Part shown: positions 43,390 through 52,033 of the stretch, piece by piece | Layout: each line of letters begins with the position of its first letter | Position numbering within the stretch: position 1 is the first letter of the stretch | NCBI GenBank assembly: GCA_019635755.1 | Contig: JAHBYW010000001.1 | Location: 682,001-746,000 of the forward strand | DNA from: Rhizobiaceae bacterium | GTDB taxonomy: Bacteria > Pseudomonadota > Alphaproteobacteria > Rhizobiales > Rhizobiaceae | DNA: 64,000 nt | Reading direction: 5' to 3' | Program-made: the position numbers and the translations under genes | The notes under the pieces: model-generated | Told to the model about the DNA's origin: nothing | Database searches by the model: none | Seen by the model: the letters and a program-made list of their open reading frames with translations, nothing else

Positions 43390-43839
43390 ATGCACGACTG
43401 GTACACACGCAGCTACTCTGTCCGGATGCTGGAGGAATACGACCGCATCCAGGCCAAGCACCCAACCCTCCTCGATGTAGGCATCGAGTGCCAGCTGGGA
43501 TGGTACCCGATCGTCGAGGCCTACCTCGACGAGGTCGCCCGCCTGCTGGCCGAGCACCCCGGCGCGACTTACGACCTCCGGCAGGTCAAGGAAAAATTCG
43601 GCGGCCTGCGGCTGTACGCTGACCGGTCCGACGACATCACCGACGCCGTGCAGGCGGCATATGACCGTGCCGCCCGGGAATCGGAGCGGACCTGCGACGT
43701 GTGCGGGCAGCCGGGCGCGATGAGAAAGATTCCGCCAGGACAATGGGCGACGCGATGCGACGAGCATGCCGATGGCGGCGAGTTGGTCCCTCCGGTGACG
43801 TGGAAGGAAGTGGACTACGGCAGGGACTCAGGCGGATGA
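43390..43839 (+). CDS. zinc-knuckle phage/plasmid hypothetical protein (paralogue 1)
   Basis: The 149-residue product has a helical first part (GIECQLGWYPIVEAYLDEVARLL), a strand QVKEKFGGLRLY, and a C-terminal knuckle CDVCGQPG...RCDEH (C-x2-C ... C-x2-H). The FGGLR-Y plus C-terminal Cys/His layout is common in uncharacterised phage proteins. The next gene is a clear relative with the same order of parts. Confidence 0.65.
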   Translation: MHDWYTRSYSVRMLEEYDRIQAKHPTLLDVGIECQLGWYPIVEAYLDEVARLLAEHPGATYDLRQVKEKFGGLRLYADRSDDITDAVQAAYDRAARESERTCDVCGQPGAMRKIPPGQWATRCDEHADGGELVPPVTWKEVDYGRDSGG

Positions 43840-44363
43840 CACGGTACCCGTCACCCTCCTGGCGCACGTCCGAGTACGAGCAGGCGCGGCAAGCAGGGGT
43901 GACCCGCATCCGTACCGCGCACTCGGACATCCCGCAGCTCGGCATCTCCTGCGAAGCGGGATGGCTCCCGCTCGTCGAAAGGTTCCTGACCGAGGCCAAG
44001 GCCAGCCTGCCGGAAGGGACGCGGCTGGTCGGTGTGCAGGCGCGTCAGAAATGGGCGCTGCTGTCGCTGTCGTGTCGTGTCGAACCCACGCCTCAGGACC
44101 TCAAGACCTACGCGGGAATCCTCGCCGCCGAAGCCCGGGCCTCGCTGGAAAGTCGCCGGACATGTGAGGTCTGTGGGCAGCCGGGTCGGCTCCGTCGGAC
44201 GACGGAACGCTGGCTCATGACGCGGTGCGACGAGCATCACGAGTCCCTGCAGGCTTCGCATCAGCCCGACGACGACGAGCCGAGGGCGTGGGGCAGCGGC
44301 AACGTGTGGACCGATCTTGGCCTTCCGGACCCCGACGACGACCCCGGCGACAAGGCCGACTGA
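43836..44363 (+). CDS. zinc-knuckle hypothetical protein (paralogue 2)
   Basis: ATG 43836 overlaps the previous stop by four bases. The 175-residue product repeats the previous design: GISCEAGWLPLVERFLTEA, LVGVQARQKWALLSLS, and the knuckle CEVCGQPGRLRR...RCDEHH. The FGGLR-Y strand of the first copy has changed to KWALLSLS. The tail is acidic. The two genes form a tandem duplication on the element. Confidence 0.65.
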   Translation: MTRYPSPSWRTSEYEQARQAGVTRIRTAHSDIPQLGISCEAGWLPLVERFLTEAKASLPEGTRLVGVQARQKWALLSLSCRVEPTPQDLKTYAGILAAEARASLESRRTCEVCGQPGRLRRTTERWLMTRCDEHHESLQASHQPDDDEPRAWGSGNVWTDLGLPDPDDDPGDKAD

Positions 44364-44364
44364 C

Positions 44365-44616
44365 ATGTCTGATGACGATGTTGTCCCGGCTGCATGGGCG
44401 TTCGCCGAAGCTTTCGACGAGGACCTCACCGACGCAGTGCGGATGGGGTCCTACGCCCGCACGCACTGGCACCGCGAGCTGGGCGATGCGGAGACGGACG
44501 AAGAGATCGGTCGCCTGCTCGTGTCGAAGTACTCTTGTGGGCCGCGGCACTGGACCGGGGTGCGTATCCTGCGGAGCCTTGGGCTGCTGATCGACACAGA
44601 CGGGACGGCGCAATAG
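44365..44616 (+). CDS. hypothetical protein, end of the zinc-knuckle operon
   Basis: The 83-residue protein (ATG 44365, one base after the previous stop) is acidic at the start and has a basic helix (WTGVRILRSLGLLIDT) at the end. It has only one Cys. The family is unknown. It converges with the integrase gene, four bases away. Confidence 0.55.
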   Translation: MSDDDVVPAAWAFAEAFDEDLTDAVRMGSYARTHWHRELGDAETDEEIGRLLVSKYSCGPRHWTGVRILRSLGLLIDTDGTAQ

Positions 44617-44620
44617 GCGC

Positions 44621-46375
44621 CTAGTCCGCGGCCTCGAGCTCGTCGGAGTCCTGCATTGCTCGCCGGAGGCCGCCGAGCCCAAGCGATGACGGACCGGTCT
44701 GCTCGGTGGCACTGCCCTTGAAATACAGGTACCACGGTCCCGCGTCCGTGAAGAGACAGCGCTGGCGCTCGTCTCGCACCCGTTCGACAGTCCCCCGGGA
44801 AGGCGGCCGGACGGGCGAGCGCACGCTCGAAGGCTGCTCGGTGGCGGGACGGTTGGCTTTCCACTCGGTTTCGACCGCGGCGAACACAGCGTCGGTCCAG
44901 ATCGTCATGGCCTCTGCCTTTAACGGCAGGCGCTGGCTCTGATTGTACACCAATCGCGTGATGTCGGCCTCCTGAAACTCTTGTTCCCCGGGGGTCTTCG
45001 ACGAGTGATCCAGCACTGCGGATGCCGCGTCGCCGCGAACCTTCATGTTGGTCAGGATGGTCGCGAGGGAGCGCCGGAGATCGTGAGGACTGAATTCCGG
45101 GACGCCCTCGAGCAGGTCGTAGACCCGGCCAGACGGGGGCTGCCCAGCCTTCACGAGTTCCTCGTCCTCCGCCTTCAGCTTCCGGGCCACGTCGTCCTTG
45201 CCCCGCAGCCTGTCGATCAGCTGCCCCACGGTGCTGTCGTGGACATGAATGTCCTCGACCTCCTGGCTTCCGGCACGTCGGACCTTCGCGCTCGGGAATG
45301 CCCACGCGGTCTGCCGCTCCACGCCGATCTTCGCGCGGTCGAACAGTAAGGTCATTCGCGGCGGGATCGGCAGCGCGTGGTATCGCTTTGACTTCATGTC
45401 CTCGGCTGGAAACGCCGCGATGAGCCAGCCGGGATTCTCCACGTCAGGAATGATGCGAGACGACAGCAGGGACATCGACGCGCTCGTCCGCTGCGCCGAC
45501 AGCACGATCCACCACAACCCCGCAAGGACAGCATCGGTCGCGGGCTTGGCCTGCTTTCGGTACGGCATCTGGCGGTACTTCTCCGCCGCATACAGGACCT
45601 TGGCGATCTGTTCGAGGCTGAGGTAGCGCTTGCGCGTCCCGGGCACGTGGTCCGGGGATACGGCCGTCCACCACGGGTATCCCACCCCCAGCCCTGTCTT
45701 CCCCGAGTGCTTCTTCTGTCCCCAGGTCATGGCTGCGGAGACCCACTGAACGGCCTTCCTGCCGCCGTTCATCCCGTTGGTCTTCTGGACCGCGTCCCGG
45801 ACGTCTTCGATGAGCCCGGCCGTCATGTCGCGGACCAGCACGTCGTCGAGCATCTCTTTATGGGCCGGGGTGCTCGTATAGCGGTCGAAGTCCTGCAGGG
45901 TTCGAGGCGACGGCGGCTTGATGTCCCCCGCCTTGTTCTTCTTCGGCTGAGACAGGTACCGATCTCGGTACGCGGTCCTTAGGTCGCTCCACGTCCACGC
46001 GCCGGCGGCGCGGGCTTTCTGGGAGTCGGAATCGGCCAGAGCGGCGCCGTGGTCGCCCTCCACCTTTAAGGACTGCAGGTAGCGGGTCGGGTCATCGCCG
46101 CGCTCGAGGAGCGCCCGGACGTGCCTGCCGCGCTCGACGGCGGCGGCGATCGCTTTGGTGACCGTGGGTTCGGTCGTGACTTTGCCGATGGACTTGGTCT
46201 TCCCGTTATAGCGGACGTACCAGTTCGCCGAGCCGCCCTGCACGCGGAGCTGGAGACCGTCTTCACGGACATGGACGAAGACCAGCGGGTTGCCGGACGT
46301 GTAGGTCCGGTCTTTAGCTGCCGCGAGGGCTTCCTCGACGTGCTGCTTACCCAGTTCGACGCGTTTTGTCGGCAT
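44621..46375 (-). CDS. tyrosine recombinase (integrase)
   Basis: ATG 46375 begins a 584-residue protein with an N-terminal arm-binding part, a core-binding part (about 120-230) and the catalytic domain: Arg 296 (SAQRTSAS), Lys about 330, H-x-x-R at 431-434 (HDLRRSLATILT), His 457 (LDHSS) and Tyr 477 (RLVYNQSQ). It should carry out site-specific integration and excision. It is read leftward and its start lies about 190 bases from the tRNA-Gln fragment at 46564-46618, the usual place for the integrase of a tRNA-targeting element. The Ser/Pro-rich C-terminal 80 residues are an extra tail. Confidence 0.9.
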   Translation of the reverse strand: MPTKRVELGKQHVEEALAAAKDRTYTSGNPLVFVHVREDGLQLRVQGGSANWYVRYNGKTKSIGKVTTEPTVTKAIAAAVERGRHVRALLERGDDPTRYLQSLKVEGDHGAALADSDSQKARAAGAWTWSDLRTAYRDRYLSQPKKNKAGDIKPPSPRTLQDFDRYTSTPAHKEMLDDVLVRDMTAGLIEDVRDAVQKTNGMNGGRKAVQWVSAAMTWGQKKHSGKTGLGVGYPWWTAVSPDHVPGTRKRYLSLEQIAKVLYAAEKYRQMPYRKQAKPATDAVLAGLWWIVLSAQRTSASMSLLSSRIIPDVENPGWLIAAFPAEDMKSKRYHALPIPPRMTLLFDRAKIGVERQTAWAFPSAKVRRAGSQEVEDIHVHDSTVGQLIDRLRGKDDVARKLKAEDEELVKAGQPPSGRVYDLLEGVPEFSPHDLRRSLATILTNMKVRGDAASAVLDHSSKTPGEQEFQEADITRLVYNQSQRLPLKAEAMTIWTDAVFAAVETEWKANRPATEQPSSVRSPVRPPSRGTVERVRDERQRCLFTDAGPWYLYFKGSATEQTGPSSLGLGGLRRAMQDSDELEAAD

Positions 46376-46563
46376 ATGCTGGTGCCCCCTGCTGATGCCC
46401 ACCCGCAGTAGCATGCTAGATTTCTTATACCAAGCTTATACCAAGCCCGTGGTGCAAAACCTGTTGACGCGGGGCTGGATCGGACTACATGAAGTCCACG
46501 ATTTCGGGCGCAAACCCTTGGATTTCTGCGGGTTGAGGTGATTCAGGCGAGTGGGCGATAGCA

Positions 46564-46618
46564 AGACAGAAGGACTCTGACTCCGTTAGTCCTGGTTCGA
46601 ATCCAGGTTCCCCAGCCA
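46564..46618 (+). repeat. attachment site: 3' part of tRNA-Gln(CTG) gene
   Basis: The bases carry the anticodon arm with anticodon CTG in AGGA-CTCTGAC-TCC, a variable loop, a perfect T arm CCTGG-TTCGAAT-CCAGG, the 3' acceptor TTCCCCA, G and CCA. The 5' part (the TGGGGAA strand and D arm) is missing, so it is a partial copy of the type left by integration at a tRNA 3' end. It lies beside the integrase. Confidence 0.8.
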
Positions 46619-46791
46619 GCCTTCAAGACCACTGAAATCCACGGAATTCCGGCCTTCCAGCAGAGGCGTTTCGCATCGGGTCGGCGATGGTCGAGCGGTG
46701 TCCAGGACCGATGTCCAGAGCTGGTCTACGTCCGCTCGGGCCAAAGTCAGCTCATTTCGTGACGTCTGGGGCGGGTCAAGCCCGACCGAAG

Positions 46792-47427
46792 TCAACCTGC
46801 GCCGCGGGTGCGCGGCCCCTCGCCGACGAGGCGGCGCGCCAGCGCCAGTCCGCCTGCCAGGTACACCGCAGCCCCGACCAGGAGCATGACGACGCCGCCG
46901 ACCTGCTGGTCCTGTCCGGCTGACAGCACCGCCCCGAAGCAGGTCACCTCGCCCGCGCCGTAGAGCGGGCGGGGGCTGAGCGCCAGGAGCGCGCCGAGAA
47001 GGGTCATGTGGATCGATGTCAGCAGAAGCGCCCCTGCCCCCGCTGCCGCGTGCCGCCGGTCGCCCGGCGCGGCGAAGGCCGTCCACCAGAGCAAGAGGCC
47101 AACGACGAGGAAGGTGGCCTGCTCCGCGGCGGTGACCGCGACGGACGCCTGCGCGGCGGCGCGCATGGCCGGCGCGTGCCAGCCCCACACCGCGATCAGT
47201 TCGACCAGCGAGGCGAGCACCGGCAGCCCCGCCGGCATGGCCTGGCCCAGCCGCCACCGGTCCGGCAGGCCGATGGCAATCAGCGGCGCGGCGATCGCCA
47301 CGACGCCCATATGGGCGACCATGTGAGCAGCGAAGGAGTCCCGCCACGCCTGGAGCAGAGGCCCGAGCCACACCAGCGCCAGCGCGGCGATGCCGAGCGG
47401 CAGCGCAAGCCGTCTCACCGGAGGCAC
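46792..47427 (-). CDS. ctaG: cytochrome c oxidase assembly factor, CtaG (caa3) type
   Basis: The 211-residue membrane protein has six or so helices and caa3-CtaG features: FAAHMVAHMGVVAIAAPLI, VELIAVWGWHAPAMRAA, TSIHMTLLGALLALSPRPLY. The His and Met residues in these helices suit copper handling for the caa3 oxidase. It probably starts with GTG 47427, inside the end of the upstream gene (13-base overlap). It is the last gene of the coxB-coxA/C-126aa-ctaG operon. Confidence 0.85.
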   Translation of the reverse strand: MPPVRRLALPLGIAALALVWLGPLLQAWRDSFAAHMVAHMGVVAIAAPLIAIGLPDRWRLGQAMPAGLPVLASLVELIAVWGWHAPAMRAAAQASVAVTAAEQATFLVVGLLLWWTAFAAPGDRRHAAAGAGALLLTSIHMTLLGALLALSPRPLYGAGEVTCFGAVLSAGQDQQVGGVVMLLVGAAVYLAGGLALARRLVGEGPRTRGAG

Positions 47428-47795
47428 CCGGTGAGGAACAGCGCGGGCAGCGCGGTGAAGATCACCGCGACGAAGCTCAGGCCCGAGAGGAGCAGCGTCG
47501 CATAACCCTGGAACAGCAGGCGGTCGCGCCGGCTCGGATCGTCATGCGGCGGATCGCCCGTCCCGAACCCCCATTGCCGCCAGGCGAGGAACGCCGCCAG
47601 CACGATCATCGCAAGCGCGGCCATCGTGACCAGCCCGATGGTGAGACGCAGCGTGTCGAAGCCGGCGCCGAAAAAGCCCTTCTCGCAATAGACCGCCGCT
47701 GCAAGGTAGCAGAACAGGAAGTGCGCGGCCCAGACCACCGGCGCGGTGAACAGCGTCCATAGCGACTCGACCTCTTTCGGGAGCAGATGCCACAC
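47415..47795 (-). CDS. membrane protein of the caa3 operon
   Basis: GTG 47795, one base after the CoxI/III stop, starts a 126-residue protein with three membrane helices and the start MWHLLPKEVESLWTLFTAPVVWAAHFLFCYL. A Cys pair lies at CYL and YCEKG, and the C-terminus ends GCLR. It belongs to a conserved small membrane protein family found between cox genes and ctaG in rhizobia; the job is unknown but the position suggests oxidase assembly. Confidence 0.75.
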   Translation of the reverse strand: MWHLLPKEVESLWTLFTAPVVWAAHFLFCYLAAAVYCEKGFFGAGFDTLRLTIGLVTMAALAMIVLAAFLAWRQWGFGTGDPPHDDPSRRDRLLFQGYATLLLSGLSFVAVIFTALPALFLTGCLR

Positions 47796-47796
47796 G

Positions 47797-50319
47797 CTAG
47801 AGCACCTCCGGGAACAGTCCGACGACGGCAAAGGTGACCAGCGCCGTCACCAGCATGAAGTGCCAGTAGAGCGCGACGTTGTGCAGTTCCATGTCGTGGC
47901 GGGGCGTGAGGCGGCCGGCAAGGCTGCGCGCCAGGCAGTACAGCTGCATCAGGACGCCGACGGCGCCGTGGATTGCCGCCCAGATCACCAGGATCCACAC
48001 GATCGCCGGATAGACATGCGCCGTCGGGTCCATGGCGGAGGTCCATGGGCCGGCCAGCGCGGCGGCGCAGCCGCACGCCGCCAGCACTGCACCCAGGACG
48101 AGCAGCAGGCGCGTCGCCAGGACGCTGCCCTGCCGGTTGATCTCGCGGGCGCCGAGCGTTACCGACCAGGCCAGCGCGAACAGGGCAAGCGCCGCCATCG
48201 GCCAGAAGGCGCCCGGCCCTGCCTGCCCGCCGGTGAAGTCGGTGTGGATCGTCCAGAAGAAGAAGTAGCCGAAGACAAGGCTGGCAAACGCGGTGCCGTC
48301 GCCGGTCATGGTGATGAACATCGCCCACCAGCCGGTCGACTTCACGCCCGAGGCATAGAGCGGCAGGCTGATGCCGTGGCCGATGTCCTTCTCGTCCCTG
48401 TCGGGGATCTCGCCGGTGCCGGTCCACAGCCAGTAGAGCACGCCGCCGACGAAGGCGATGCCGGCCGCCAGCGACACGAGCCACCATTTGAATGTCAGCG
48501 CGACGAACACCGTGCCCAGCGTCGCGGCGCAGAAGATCGTGACATAGGACGTGCCGCCGACGCGCAGGACCTGCTCCGGCTCGGCGTCCAGCACCGAGGT
48601 CACCAGCGTCTCGCGCCGGCCTTCCTTCGCGTCGGCGAGGTAGCCGCGGCCGGCGCGCACATCCTCGGCCAGCGTTGGCTGGTCCCAGAGCGGATAGCGG
48701 CTTGCGACCTTGGGGATGGAGCGGACGCCCCAGTTCTCCTCCGGCTCGTTCAGCCACTCCAGCGTGCCGGCATTCCACGGGTTCTGCTCTCCGCGCGGCT
48801 GGCGCCGGCGGTGCAGTGTCACGTCCATCACCACCGCGAACATGCCGATACCCAGCACCACCGCGCCCATCGTGGAGATCAGGTTCAGCCAGTCCCAGCC
48901 GATGTCGGCGGGATAGGTGTAGACGCGCCGCGGCATTCCACGCAGTCCAGCGATGTGCATGGGGAAGAAGGTGATGTTGAAGCCGGTGAACATCAGCCAG
49001 AAGGCGAGCCGCCCGACGCGGTCGGACATGCGTTGTCCATCGATCAGCGGGTAGTAGTAGTAGAGCCCGGCGAACACCGGGAAGAGCATGCCGCCGATCA
49101 GCACGTAATGCAGGTGCGCGACGATGAAATAGGTGTCGTGCGCCTGCCAGTCGAAGGGCGCCAGTGCGACCATGACGCCGGTCAGTCCGCCCATGATGAA
49201 GATCGCGATGCCGCCCATGGCGAAGAGCATCGGCGTCGAGAAGATCACCCGGCCGGCCAGCATGGTGGCGATGAAGACGAAGATCTGCACCGCCGTCGGA
49301 ATGGCCACCGCCTCCGATGCCGCGGAGAAGAAGGCGAGCGATATCTGCGGCAGGCCGGTCGCGAACATGTGGTGGACCCACAGGCCGAACGACAGGAAGC
49401 CGGTGCCGACGGCGGCCAGCACGATCCAGGAATAGCCCACGATCGGCCGGCCGGAGAAGGTTGGGATGATCATCGCCAGCAGCGCGATCGCCGGCAGGAA
49501 GATGATGTAGACCTCGGGATGGCCGAAGATCCAGAACAGGTGCTGCCACAGCAGTGGGTCGCCGCCGCGCTCCGGGTCGAAGAACGGCCAGTCGAACATG
49601 CGCTGCATCTCGAACAGCAGGTCGCCCGCGATCAGCGGCGGAAAGGCGAACAGGATCATGCCGGCGACGATCAGCAGGTACCAGGCGAAGAGCGGCATCA
49701 GATTGACGCGCATGCCGGGTGCCCGGCACTTCATGATGCCGACAATGAGTTCTACCGCCGCCGCGATCGACGCGACCTCGATGAAGGAGAGGCCGAGAAG
49801 CCAGATGTCGGCGCCGATGCCGGCCTGTTCGCTGGTGGCCAGCGGGGGGTACATGAACCAGCCCGAATTCGGCGCGGCCCCAAAAAAGATCGAGCCGCAG
49901 ACGAAGACGCCGCCGATGAAGAAGCTCCAGAAGCCGAAGGCTCCCAGCCGCGGAAACGGCATCTCGCGCGCGCCCAGCATCGGCGGCAGCAGGAAGATCG
50001 CGACCGCCTCGAAGATCGGCACGGCGAACAGGAACATCATCACCGTGCCGTGCAGCGTGAACGCCTGGTTGTAGAGCTCCGGCGAGATCAGGTCGTTTTC
50101 CGGCACGGCCAGCTGCGCGCGCACGAGCAGCGCGAGCAGGCCGGCGAACAGCATGAAGGCGAAGGCGGCGGAGCCGTACCAAAGGCCGATCTGGTAGTTG
50201 TTGACCGATGTCCAGTAGCGCCAACCGGTCGGGTTAGCCCATACGGCGCGCAGCTGGGCTTCCTCGGCCGCCTTGTCCTCGTTCACCGCACCGGCGCCGG
50301 GTCGGGCGTGATCGCTCAT
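47797..50319 (-). CDS. cytochrome c oxidase subunit I/III fusion
   Basis: The 840-residue protein joins CoxI (residues about 30-570) to CoxIII (about 640-840). CoxI ligands are present in FTLHGTVMMFLFAVP, FGHPEVYIIFLPAI (CuB His and the cross-linked Tyr), WVHHMF and VAHLHYVLIGG. CoxIII features include KSTGWWAMFITMTGDGTAFASL and ELHNVALYWHFM. Such fused subunits are typical of caa3-type oxidases of rhizobia and many other aerobes. CoxII is encoded upstream with a four-base overlap. Confidence 0.95.
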   Translation of the reverse strand: MSDHARPGAGAVNEDKAAEEAQLRAVWANPTGWRYWTSVNNYQIGLWYGSAAFAFMLFAGLLALLVRAQLAVPENDLISPELYNQAFTLHGTVMMFLFAVPIFEAVAIFLLPPMLGAREMPFPRLGAFGFWSFFIGGVFVCGSIFFGAAPNSGWFMYPPLATSEQAGIGADIWLLGLSFIEVASIAAAVELIVGIMKCRAPGMRVNLMPLFAWYLLIVAGMILFAFPPLIAGDLLFEMQRMFDWPFFDPERGGDPLLWQHLFWIFGHPEVYIIFLPAIALLAMIIPTFSGRPIVGYSWIVLAAVGTGFLSFGLWVHHMFATGLPQISLAFFSAASEAVAIPTAVQIFVFIATMLAGRVIFSTPMLFAMGGIAIFIMGGLTGVMVALAPFDWQAHDTYFIVAHLHYVLIGGMLFPVFAGLYYYYPLIDGQRMSDRVGRLAFWLMFTGFNITFFPMHIAGLRGMPRRVYTYPADIGWDWLNLISTMGAVVLGIGMFAVVMDVTLHRRRQPRGEQNPWNAGTLEWLNEPEENWGVRSIPKVASRYPLWDQPTLAEDVRAGRGYLADAKEGRRETLVTSVLDAEPEQVLRVGGTSYVTIFCAATLGTVFVALTFKWWLVSLAAGIAFVGGVLYWLWTGTGEIPDRDEKDIGHGISLPLYASGVKSTGWWAMFITMTGDGTAFASLVFGYFFFWTIHTDFTGGQAGPGAFWPMAALALFALAWSVTLGAREINRQGSVLATRLLLVLGAVLAACGCAAALAGPWTSAMDPTAHVYPAIVWILVIWAAIHGAVGVLMQLYCLARSLAGRLTPRHDMELHNVALYWHFMLVTALVTFAVVGLFPEVL

Positions 50320-51449
50320 TGCAGCCCCTTCAGCCAGGCGGCGATCTCGGCGAGTTCCGCGGCCGGCAGATCCAGATAGGCCGGCATCCTGCTTCCGGCC
50401 TTCAGCGATGCGGGATGCGCGATGAAGCGGGCGAGCGTCTCGTCGTCGTTGGGCAGCAGGCCGGCGCCGATCGTCAGCCGCGAGCCGACATGCGACAGGT
50501 CCGGCCCGGCGGTGCCGCGCGCCTCGGTGCCGTCGACGCGGTGGCAGTCCCCGCAGCCCCTGTCGACGAACAGACGCGCGGCGGCCGGGCTCCCGTCAAG
50601 GCCGATCGCCGGCCGCGTCCGCGCCTCGAGCCATGCATCGAACTCGGCTGGTTCGGACACCACCACGGGAAAAGCCATCAGTGCATGCGAGATGCCGCAG
50701 AACTCCGCGCACTGGCCGCGGTAGACGCCGGCCTTGGTAGCCAGCAGCGACAGTCGGTTGGTCCGGCCGGGGATCAGGTCCATCTTGCCGCCAAGCGCGG
50801 GAATCCAGAACGAATGGATCATGTCGGCGCTCTCGAGCGCGAACTCCACCCGCTGGCCCACGGGCAGCCGCACCTCGTTGGCCGAGACGACCTCGGCGCC
50901 ATCGCGTCGGTAGACCACGTGCCACCAGAACTGGTTCCCGACGATCTCGATGCGCAGCCCCTGCGTCGCCTCGCCGCCAAACGGGCGCAGCGACGGCATC
51001 AGCCAGAGCGCATAAGACAGCAGCGCCGTCAGCACCACGACTGGAAAGACGACGCCGCCCCAGAAGATCAGACGGCCCGCACCCTGCTCGGTCGCGGCGT
51101 GTCGCTTCCATCTCGACGCGTAGAGCGCCAGGGCGACGGTGCCGGCCCAGATGACGCCTCCACCCACGGTCATCACCCAGAACAGCGTCGCGACCTGAGT
51201 CGCCTCTTCGCCAGCCGGATCGAGCGCCGACTGGACGCCGCTGCACGCGGAAAGTGCCGCCAGCGCAGGCAGCATCGTGCCACGCAGAAGGGCCCACGAC
51301 CGCCTGGTCGCAGGGGACTGAATACCGGATATGCCGGACAGCTGACGGCTGATCGCGTTCCCGCCGCCGAAGCGACGCCCTCTCCATCGCCTGTAATGAG
51401 GTTCGCAGCGAAAGGTTCCGCCCATCTGCAACGCATCGGTCGCCATCAA
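50316..51449 (-). CDS. cytochrome c oxidase subunit II fused to cytochrome c (caa3)
   Basis: The protein (up to 377 residues) has a lipoprotein-like signal (MLPALAALSACSG, lipobox at LSAC), two membrane helices, the CuA site in DMIHSFWIPALGG and GQCAEFCGISHALM, and a C-terminal cytochrome c domain with CGDCH and Met ligand in SRMPAYLD. It takes electrons from cytochrome c to CuA. The true start may be Met 59 (about 51275), because the first 58 residues are not signal-like. Four-base overlap with the CoxI/III gene. Confidence 0.92.
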   Translation of the reverse strand: MMATDALQMGGTFRCEPHYRRWRGRRFGGGNAISRQLSGISGIQSPATRRSWALLRGTMLPALAALSACSGVQSALDPAGEEATQVATLFWVMTVGGGVIWAGTVALALYASRWKRHAATEQGAGRLIFWGGVVFPVVVLTALLSYALWLMPSLRPFGGEATQGLRIEIVGNQFWWHVVYRRDGAEVVSANEVRLPVGQRVEFALESADMIHSFWIPALGGKMDLIPGRTNRLSLLATKAGVYRGQCAEFCGISHALMAFPVVVSEPAEFDAWLEARTRPAIGLDGSPAAARLFVDRGCGDCHRVDGTEARGTAGPDLSHVGSRLTIGAGLLPNDDETLARFIAHPASLKAGSRMPAYLDLPAAELAEIAAWLKGLQ

Positions 51450-51513
51450 CTGGACGGCACGGTCAGGTCTGGTACGCTCGCGTCCGGAACGAGACCGATG
51501 ACGGAGATCGATC

Positions 51514-52017
51514 GTGGCAAAACGGCAAGTGACGGGCTATTCGCGAACCCAGGTCGCGCTTCACTGGACCGTCGTCGTGCTGGTCGCGTTCCAATTCTTC
51601 GCTCATGACGGCATCGAAGACGCCTGGCGCGCGTTCGTCCAGGGTGAAGGCGCAGCCTCCGAGGGCGCAGCCGTCTATCTGCACATCGGTGCCGGCGTGC
51701 TGGTGCTGCCGCTGGCGCTCGCGCGCATCTATCTGCGGATCGTGCGGGGGGCGCCCTCGCCGCCCGCCGACGAGCCTCGCTTCCTGCAGGTCACCGCCGA
51801 AGCGGTGCACGGCTCGATCTATGTTCTTCTGCTGCTCCTGCCCTTCAGCGGTTCGGCAGCCTGGTTCTTCGGGGTCGAAGCCGCCGGGGGCGTCCACGCG
51901 ATCCTGACGAACCTGCTGCTCATCGCCATCGCGCTGCACGTCTCCGGCGCGCTCTACCAGCACCTCGTCCGCCGATCGCAGGTGATGATGCGCATGCTCC
52001 GGCCCGAACGATCGTGA
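51514..52017 (+). CDS. cytochrome b561 family protein
   Basis: GTG 51514 begins a 167-residue membrane protein of four helices, with the b561 His ligands in VALHWTVVVLVA, YLHIGAGVL, AVHGSIYVLL and ALHVSGALYQHLV. It moves electrons between quinones and periplasmic partners and is a likely partner of the sugar dehydrogenase next door or of superoxide scavenging. It is divergent from the caa3 operon. Confidence 0.9.
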   Translation: MAKRQVTGYSRTQVALHWTVVVLVAFQFFAHDGIEDAWRAFVQGEGAASEGAAVYLHIGAGVLVLPLALARIYLRIVRGAPSPPADEPRFLQVTAEAVHGSIYVLLLLLPFSGSAAWFFGVEAAGGVHAILTNLLLIAIALHVSGALYQHLVRRSQVMMRMLRPERS

Positions 52018-52033
52018 ACTGACGCCCGCCGCT

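Larger units (their letters stand above)
38511..46618. mobile_element. plasmid-like integrative element, right end defined by tRNA-Gln att, left end not found
   Basis: This stretch has the parts of a replicating integrative element: an origin-like repeat region (39655-40063), a Rep initiator (40120-41739), cargo with small zinc-knuckle proteins and a metallophosphoesterase, and a tyrosine integrase (44621-46375) that ends beside a 3' tRNA-Gln fragment. The right end is given by that fragment. The left boundary 38511 is only the left edge of clearly plasmid-like genes; no matching repeat or intact tRNA-Gln was found there, so the true element may reach farther left. Confidence 0.55.

Noticed and set aside
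47746-50379. 877-codon plus-strand frame antisense to the CoxI/III fusion
   Set aside because: Composition is the antisense of membrane-protein codons; the minus-strand protein has all oxidase ligands.
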